A stretch of DNA of 64,000 bases, from NCBI GenBank assembly GCA_024500155.1, contig CM044857.1:6512501-6576500 (forward strand), read 5' to 3'. Below the pieces are notes generated by a model that saw nothing but the letters and a program-made list of their open reading frames with translations, did no database searches and was not told the origin of the DNA. This stretch comes from Chenopodium formosanum. Its lineage: Eukaryota; Streptophyta; Magnoliopsida; Caryophyllales; Amaranthaceae. Position 1 is the first letter of the stretch; every line of letters begins with the position of its first letter. The position numbers were made by a program, and so were the translations under genes. Positions 57,765 through 64,000 of this stretch are shown here, piece by piece.

Positions 57765-58360
57765 ATAATTAATAGTTTTAGACTTAACCAGGATCTTAGA
57801 AGAAATAATTGTATAAAATTGTGTAAGTACACTAACTTTATATAGGTTTTACCCACAAATTACATAGGTTATTACCTGACAAAATAAATTTTTTCAATTA
57901 AATCCCACCTCAACCTTAATGGAATAAAATAATGTCTTAAACATTTTAAAGGAAGTTATTTTATCCTACCTTAACTTTTTTTTTTATTTTTTTAAAAAAA
58001 AGCAAAAAAGCAAATTTCGCTAGAAATAGTAATGCAGTTTTAAACTTAACCAAGAGCTTAGAAGAAATAATTGTAAAAAGTTGTGCAACTCTGCAGACTT
58101 ATATATACAGTATTCTCAAATAAAGGAAGTTATTTTATCCCATCTTAATTTTTTTTTTTAAAAGAACAAAAGAAAACTCCGCTAGAATTAGTAATAAAGT
58201 TTTAGTCTTAACCAAGAGATTAGAAAAAATAATTGTAAGAAATTGTGCAAGTCCATAAACTTATATATACAAGTATTCTCCGTAAATTACATAGATTATT
58301 ACCTGTTAATGTTATATTTTTGTATTAAATTCCACCTTAACCTTAAAACCCATGATTGAA
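57765..58360. repeat. Three diverged copies of a ~120-160 bp repeat
   Basis: The phrase TTTTA(G/A)ACTTAACCA(A/G)GA followed by TTAGAAGAAATAATTGTA occurs at about 57772, 58035 and 58200. Copies 1 and 3 also share ATTACATAG(G/A)TTATTACCTG. Spacing 263 and 165 bp. Non-coding. Confidence 0.65.
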
Positions 58361-58964
58361 AAGTAATGTGGGAATTACAAAACATTTATTGTTGTCTTTG
58401 AATAAAACAAAGATAAAATTATATTAAATGAAGCACATGTCATCAATCCTCTTTAAAAAAAAAGGACCAATCATATTTTTTTGGTGAAAAATAAAGGACC
58501 AATCATATTTCAGTATAGTACTGTGCATGGATTCAGAATATTTAAAAGGGTGAGTGCCAAAATTATGGTTTCTGTGTCATTAATTGCAAAACAGTAAAAT
58601 AATAAAAGTAATGCCACATCACAACTATTTAGGGATAATTTGGGGATATTTGGCAAAAATTTACTTACTAAAAAGGGAAAGTAAGAATGTAATTTTGAAA
58701 CACCCAAAATGAAAAGTACGAATGTAAATAAGGGATAGAGGGAGTACATGCTAATATTGAGAATATATATTTATTTTTTTGGTGAACAGAGAAGGACAAA
58801 GTGTTTAAAACAAGAGCGAAAAAGCAATAAAGGAAAATAAAACAGACAGAGAAAGAAACTAGAAAAAGAAGAAACAAAACAAGAAACTAAAACTAAAAAA
58901 CTCCCAGACTTCGCAGCCTAGGCCATCAAAGCTGGCACCTGAGCACGAGAATATTGAGTACATG
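58361..58964. other. AT-rich spacer
   Basis: Contains AAAAGGACCAATCATATTTTTTT twice near 58455-58510 and ATAAGGGATAGAGGGAGTACAT, which looks like a decayed MITE end. No genes. Confidence 0.5.
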
Positions 58965-60350
58965 CTAAGGAATTAGAGCACCAATCACCCTCCTGATATT
59001 GCCTTCATCATTATGCTCGCTAAGAAAGAGCTTTGCCAAATACTTTAATCGTTCGACACGCATTTCGTTTGACCGTCAAAAGTAAACACAGAGTTAGATA
59101 TTGTGTGATTGAAAATGATGTGACGATAGAGAAATTTGCACGTACAAGTAATAATGTCAACTTACAGAGTACGTAATATCCTTCATGGCCATGATATCAC
59201 CACATTCGATGTACTTCAAGACATACATTCCACAATCATGTCTGAACAATGATACGAAATAATTAATATTAGCGATCAATCAATGACATATGGTGGGATT
59301 GAATTGATATTTAACATACCCATTTGGTTGTCTAGGAGCGTCTAGAATTTCATAGGTAAACTCTTGGAATCCTCTGGAAAAAACGATCCAATGGATGTCT
59401 CTGCATAACCGTGCTAGCAAAACTCATCTAATCAAATATTCAAAAATAATTGGTGAATTCATCCAGTACGGATAAAGCAAACGAAAGATTTAGAATCAAG
59501 TCATTACCATATCCATAGAGAAAATGTATCTTTGTAGCGAATATACGATGTACACCTTCTTCGAAGATACATGAATTACAAATAGGAACCAATGTCTATT
59601 ATGTGTGTCTAAAATGGGGATGAATATCTGTTGAAAAAATAACTTTTGGTTACACAACAAAAATCAAACACGGCGAAAATAAATTAAAAGATTTACATAA
59701 TTCAAATCTGCTCAATCTTGTCCATATCGCCACCAGGAATAAAGGTTTGAACAATTTTTTGCAAAAACTAATTATACTTGGAGTCACAAATAGAAGCGGG
59801 CACCGATTATCTGATTTCAGCACTACAATCTGCAGCATGTGTGGTCCGCAATGTTATTAATAATAAAAATACAAACAAATGGAATAACATAAAACCAAAG
59901 TAAGTACCTGTAATGATGCTGGCAGTATCGTCTTAGTTGGGTCTTTTAAACGCAAATGTGTATCATGTAAGTACACATTCATAACCTTCAATTTAATCAT
60001 ATAATATGAATTATATGGGCAATATTTATGATTGTGAATAGTAAACAATTTTGATAAGCATTTTATAGTAATTGCATACATGATCAGTTATCCACCTATC
60101 GGGATACAGACACCAAGATTCACCCACGGTCAACCAGTGAATTGATATTTCTTTTGGCCAATAGAATTCATCATTGTTTCTTTCCTTGTGAACTTTTATG
60201 CATATCTGTTTCTGAACAGTTGATAGCTGTGACACGTATTCAAGGAATATTGTACGTGGCGCATGCTTGGAAAGCCACCATTCAGGTTTCTTGTTTTCAA
60301 AAAAACTCTCTACTTGAGTCATGTTTGATTGGGGTTGAAGATCCTGCAAC
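58965..60350 (-). pseudogene. Second Ulp1/C48-protease transposon gene (gene B)
   Basis: Minus-strand exons. 60350-60082 reads WLSKHAPRTIFLEYVSQL and WLTVGESWCLYPDRWITDHV. 59985-59909 reads MNVYLHDTHLRLKDPTKTIL. 59832-59700 includes a frameshift, ending GGDMDKIEQI. 59632-59505 has DTHNRHWFLFVIHV (catalytic His) and VYIVYSL, where an Asp is expected in place of one of the Tyr/Val residues. 59250-59165 has HDCGMYVLKYIECGDIMAMK (catalytic Cys). The terminal exon 59065-58965 reads ERLKYLAKLFLSEHND and ends IP-stop. His and Cys are kept, Asp seems lost. It lies upstream of the MULE gene on the same strand, so both probably belong to one Ulp1-carrying MULE. Confidence 0.65.
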
Positions 60351-60564
60351 AGTTAATATCCGAAGTGCTTACAGATAAATAACATAAAGAGCATAATTAC
60401 AAACATAGTCACCGTTTTCCAATAGTCAATAACCAAAAAAACTCATGCCTATACCGAAAACATACAGTCAACTATGGAGAATGTCACCTCTTCGGTGTTT
60501 GCATTCAAGATGCATTTCTTCCTCCTCTTTGATTTTGATGAATGTGCTTGCGTATATTGGTAAA

Positions 60565-61798
60565 TGTCAGATAATATAAACTCCTTGATCAGAGTGATTT
60601 CCATTGATCAATATTTATAGGGTTACAATGAGAAACCTAATCATATTAGGTAACTATAAGATATGTACAGATATAAAGATAATCTTATACAAAATATATC
60701 CTAAACCTAAGATGAGAATATTCTATGGATATTCTCTATCACACCCCCGCAGTCAGAGCGGGAGAAAATCGGATGCTCAGACTGGATCTGAATCACGTAT
60801 CGAGCGGTAAGGATAGTATGGTAACCCATGATCAAAAGAGAAGTAGTAGACATGTGCCGGTGATGACGATGAGAAGCACCAGCCACGACCTACATAGAGT
60901 AGAGATAAGCACTGCTAGGCCGGAGGAGAAGGAGAAGAGCCGCACACAGACTTGGGCTAAGTTGCAGATCCAGAGAAGAAGAAGCTAAGGGATCAAACCA
61001 TCATCGGGGAGAAGACACTACACTACTACGTGAAATCACAGTTGAATAAAAACAAATAAAATAGCGCAAGAAAAGATTAAATTCCACCGCTTGAAATTAA
61101 TCTCAAAAGAGAAACCCAGGTAGCATGAATCAATACTCCACAAAGATTCCAAGTGCTGCAACAATAAGAGGAGCCAACTTGATAGCAAAAGAGATGTGCA
61201 AAAGTAGTTGACCTTATTCTGATATATGACCACCAAAACAAAATCTATGTGATTATGTGTAGAAAAACCAATGGGACAGTGTAAGAATCATTGTTGGTCA
61301 TGAGGAGGTGGAAATAGAGTGCGGCACATGGAGAAGGTTGGTAGATGTGGTTACTGCCAGTAGTGGGAGGCGGTAGTGTATGCGATTGCCACTAATGATG
61401 GAGGCGGTTTTCGCGGTTGCTACTGTCGGTGGGAGGCGCAAGGTTACATAAAGATTCTAAAAAAAACTTCGAGAAAAGGAAAAAAAAAAATCTATATGTG
61501 TGTGTTTGCAGAAGCATAAAAAGTTTGTGTATATCCCGCCGGTGGGTTTAATTTTCCAACCCACCGGCAGGGTGAGAATTTTTATATATGATCCCAAGAT
61601 CTCACCTAAGCTGTGATACTATGTCAGATAATATAAATTCCTTGATCAGAGTGATTTCCATTGATCAATATTTATAGGGTTACAATGAGAAACCTAATCA
61701 TATTAGGTAACTATAAGATATGTACAGATATAAAGATAATCTTATACAAAATATATCCTAAACTTAAGATGAGAATATTCTATGGATATTCTCTATCA
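60565..61798 (-). mobile_element. Non-autonomous copia derivative (TRIM-like), 1.2 kb
   Basis: 177-bp LTRs at 60565-60741 and 61622-61798, differing at about two sites; perfect duplication GTAAA (60560-60564, 61799-61803). On the minus strand the LTR starts TGATAGAGAATATCC and ends ATTATCTGACA, followed by TAGTATCACAGCTTAGG (primer site with one change). It ends in the same GCGGGGGTG tract as the two copia elements, and the sequence before that tract resembles their pol end. The 880-bp interior has no usable ORF. It is likely mobilised by the copia family in this window. Confidence 0.9.
61535..61572 (-). other. Strong hairpin ~50 nt downstream of the primer-binding site of the TRIM-like element
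   Basis: GCCGGTGGGTT (61538-61548), a 9-nt loop, then AACCCACCGGC (61558-61568): an 11-bp perfect GC-rich stem, extended by CCC/GGG past a one-base bulge. The position resembles packaging or dimerisation hairpins of retroelement leaders. Role inferred only. Confidence 0.65.
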
Positions 61799-61885
61799 GT
61801 AAATTTAGTGACTTGTATACTACATTTAAGTGATTATAAAATAACTTAAATATTGGAAATATGATTACTAATTCAAATAAAGTTT

Positions 61886-62089
61886 GGTCATCTTTCTTGG
61901 ATAGGCACGCCGTTAATTCATTAACTAGTTTCACTTGTTTATTTGAATTGCTCTTTATCCCGCTTTTTGGATTTTATGACGAAGATCGGTCATCTTTCTC
62001 GGCAGGCATGTCGTTGATTCATTTATTAGTTTCACCTGTTTGTTTGAATTGTTCTTTATCCCGCTTTTTGGTTTTAAGGACGAAGATCG
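61886..62089. repeat. 102-bp tandem duplication, two copies
   Basis: Copies at 61886-61987 and 61988-62089 share GGTCATCTTTCT, GATTCATT, TTTCAC(C/T)TGTTT, TCTTTATCCCGCTTTTTGG and GACGAAGATCG. About 85-90% alike by eye. Confidence 0.85.
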
Positions 62090-62138
62090 TGTTAGAAAAA
62101 ATTTATATTGGGGAACATTAATGGCAGAGTGATGACCA

Positions 62139-62839
62139 AATCATCCCTAAAAAAAAAAAAAAAAAGAAATTTTGACTTTTAACAAAAAAAAAAATCAAAA
62201 AATTGTTTTTTACCACCAAAAATTCTAAAAATTTTATTTTACCATAAAAAAAAATTCTAAAAATTGTTTTTTCACCACCTAACGTCAAGAAAACTGTTAA
62301 ATCTAACGGTTTAAAAAAAATTTCTTCGAATTTCGTGCGCAAAACATGTTCTTCATAGATTTAGGAGAGCATTTTGTTCCTTTGGGACCAATTTGAGGTC
62401 AACATTGAAAAAAAATGATCGAAAATGCCGCATTTTGCATGTTTTACGCAAATCGAGGTATTTTTAAACACGCAAAACGAGGCATTATTGATCATTTTTT
62501 GTCAATTCCGACCTTAAATTAGTTCCTTAGGTCCAAAATGCACCCCAAAACCCCTAAAGATCATGTGTTTGACACGAAAATCAAAGAATTTAAAAAATTC
62601 TTTTAGGTTTTTGAGGACAGGTGGTAAAAAAAACAACTTTTAATTTTTTATTTGGTGGTAAAATATAAGTTTTGGAAGTTTTGGTGGGAAAAAATAATTT
62701 TTTAAATTTTTTTGGTGGTAAAAGTAAAAAAAATCCTAATATGACAATATATGGCACAATAGACCCCACTTAATGGATTTTTGGACGGCAACAATTAAGT
62801 GGTGGTAAAATCAAATTTTATAAAAAAATTTGTGGTTTT
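62139..62839. repeat. ~700-bp fold-back (imperfect palindrome), cut by the next element
   Basis: The centre is near 62462. Left-arm phrases ACCACCAAAAATTCTAAAAA, GCGCAAAACATG, GGGACCAATTTGAGGTCAA and AAAATGATCGAAAATGCC recur as complements on the right (TTTTTTTGGTGGT, CATGTGTTTG, GACCTTAAATTAGTTCC, GGCATTATTGATCATTTTT). No TIR beyond the arms and no genes. The right end stops at 62839, where the next LTR starts. Confidence 0.65.
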
Positions 62840-63012
62840 TGTGAAATAAGAGGAAAGATGAGAGAGAATTAATCTGTGTGTATTTATTCCATAGAGTAGG
62901 AGATATATATACAAATACAATGCTAGGGTTTGTTTTGAGAATAGTAAACCCTAGATCTAGAATGTTCCGGAGAGTACAGGAGTATATAGTCATTCACAAA
63001 TATTTCATAACA
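62840..63012 (-). repeat. 3' LTR of a second LARD-like element
   Basis: 173 bp. Homologous to the 192-bp LTR at 46774, starting TGTGAAATAAG and ending TTTCATAACA, then the polypurine complement CTCCCCCTTGG. Confidence 0.8.
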
Positions 63013-64000
63013 CTCCCCCTTGGATGTCTATTATCGAAGACTGTGCCTCATTAAAACCTTACTAGGAAAAACCCTGTGGGATAAAAACCTAATGAAGGAA
63101 AAAGAGTATAACATTCTTCGTAACATGCTCAGGATGCTGCCTCATTAAAAAACCTTACCAAAAAAATCAAATGTGGGACAAAACCATGGTTAAGGGAAAA
63201 AGAGTGCAGCGCGTATTTTCTCCCCCTGATGAATACATAACTTGATATTATCTAGTGCTGCAATGAATCCAATATGGCTAGGTGTCTTCTCATATGTAGT
63301 GGAATATCATTCATTGCTCTTCAACCCTCCTAATTTGAATTTGCATCTTCAAGTCTTCATGTGAACATATAAAGTGTCTTCATTTCACCACGTATGGATT
63401 TATCTCCATATAATTCCAAACCTCTATTTGAATAAAGTTACTTTAATTTAAAAGTTAAACTTATGCGGTTACGCCTTCTTGTGGAGGTCGTGAATAATAG
63501 AAATTGATGATCATTATTTGATCAAACATTCCTTAATGGCAACACATGATATTATTAATGTTGCTCTTCAATCTCGTATGAATTAATATAACACATGTAA
63601 TTATATACATTGATCATGGTTCTTCTAGACCATAATAAAACAGTCTCATGCATAAGTATCCCGTTGATATTCTTTAGAATATTCATAATTGACATGATAG
63701 TTCTCTTGAAAATACAAACAGTAATTCTCACTAAATTTCATCTGCTCAATCTTTAGGTTGAAATGCCAATGATGTAGTTACATGGACTAAATAAAAGTTT
63801 GATAATAATTACAATATTCAAAATATAAATTTTGTAGGGCTATAAATACGTTGCATATAAGTTCTTCGGGAACTTTTCTTACATTATTCATAAATAATAT
63901 TAGACCAACGTCATATATAACTTCATCATAATTATAAGCCCATTGGAATATAAATATGTATTTCTAATTTTCCATCAAAGTTGTAAATATGCCTTACTAT
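63013..64000 (-). mobile_element. Second LARD-like element, 3' part, runs off the window
   Basis: The interior matches 46966-48000 over its whole visible length, including the duplicated block, the hairpin AGTTC-TTCGG-GAACT (63860-63874) and ATGGTTCTTCTAGACCAT (from 63616). It has many point differences from the first copy and is non-coding here too. The element's 5' end lies beyond 64000. Confidence 0.8.

Noticed and set aside
62118..62342. Phe-rich minus-strand frame in the fold-back repeat
   Set aside because: Product of A-runs in the palindrome arm.
1..64000. tRNA, rRNA or CRISPR features
   Set aside because: No cloverleaf with the usual box A/box B pair, no rRNA stretches, and no regularly spaced repeats with unique spacers were seen. 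The 23-bp and 32-bp arrays are tandem repeats.

Overview
This is nuclear DNA from a flowering plant, most likely a eudicot. It is AT-rich and contains no conserved single-copy gene that I recognise with confidence. Nearly everything is transposable elements inserted into each other, including copia and Tat-type gypsy retrotransposons, FAR1-type MULE and Ulp1-type transposon genes, hAT-like and Stowaway-like MITEs, and long (TA)n tracts. I cannot assign family or species from the sequence.

Layout. (1) 0.75-23.4 kb: a many-exon minus-strand gene ending in a Ulp1/C48 cysteine-protease domain, of the kind carried by Mutator-like and other plant transposons. It is interrupted by a ~1 kb MITE (1707-2704), a tandem-repeat block with (TA)n (7.4-8.8 kb) and a complete 12.2 kb Tat-lineage gypsy element (9347-21535, minus strand, 531-bp LTRs, ~4% LTR divergence). 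The gypsy element has two RNase H domains and an antisense, spliced extra ORF with its own promoter; both its sense and antisense genes are broken. (2) 23.7-25.5 kb: a MITE nested in a MITE. (3) 26.0-37.5 kb: an ~11 kb segment bounded by ~0.6 kb inverted repeats. It holds a decayed minus-strand transposon gene (34.96-36.43 kb) and a copia element (27195-32069) whose 5' LTR has shrunk to 28 bp. (4) 38-39.7 kb: a MITE cluster. (5) 40.5-46.1 kb: a small plus-strand gene of unknown function, split by a young copia element (40681-45622, LTRs ~1% different). (6) 46774-53213: a 6.4 kb retrotransposon with two 192-bp LTRs that differ at one site and with no retroviral genes. It carries an array of short stem-loops and, beside its primer-binding end, a fragment resembling a BAP31-like ER membrane protein gene. 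(7) 54.3-60.4 kb: a FAR1/MULE transposase pseudogene and, upstream of it, a second Ulp1-type gene, both on the minus strand. A 1.2 kb non-autonomous copia derivative (60565-61798) with a strong hairpin near its primer-binding site lies just upstream of the Ulp1 gene. (8) 62.1-64 kb: a fold-back palindrome cut by a second copy of the family in (6), which runs off the window.

No element here appears able to move by itself. Two of them, 46774-53213 and 40681-45622, have nearly identical LTRs and so moved recently. The best candidate for something not described before is the 6.4 kb non-coding but recently mobile element, with its stem-loop array and captured gene fragment.
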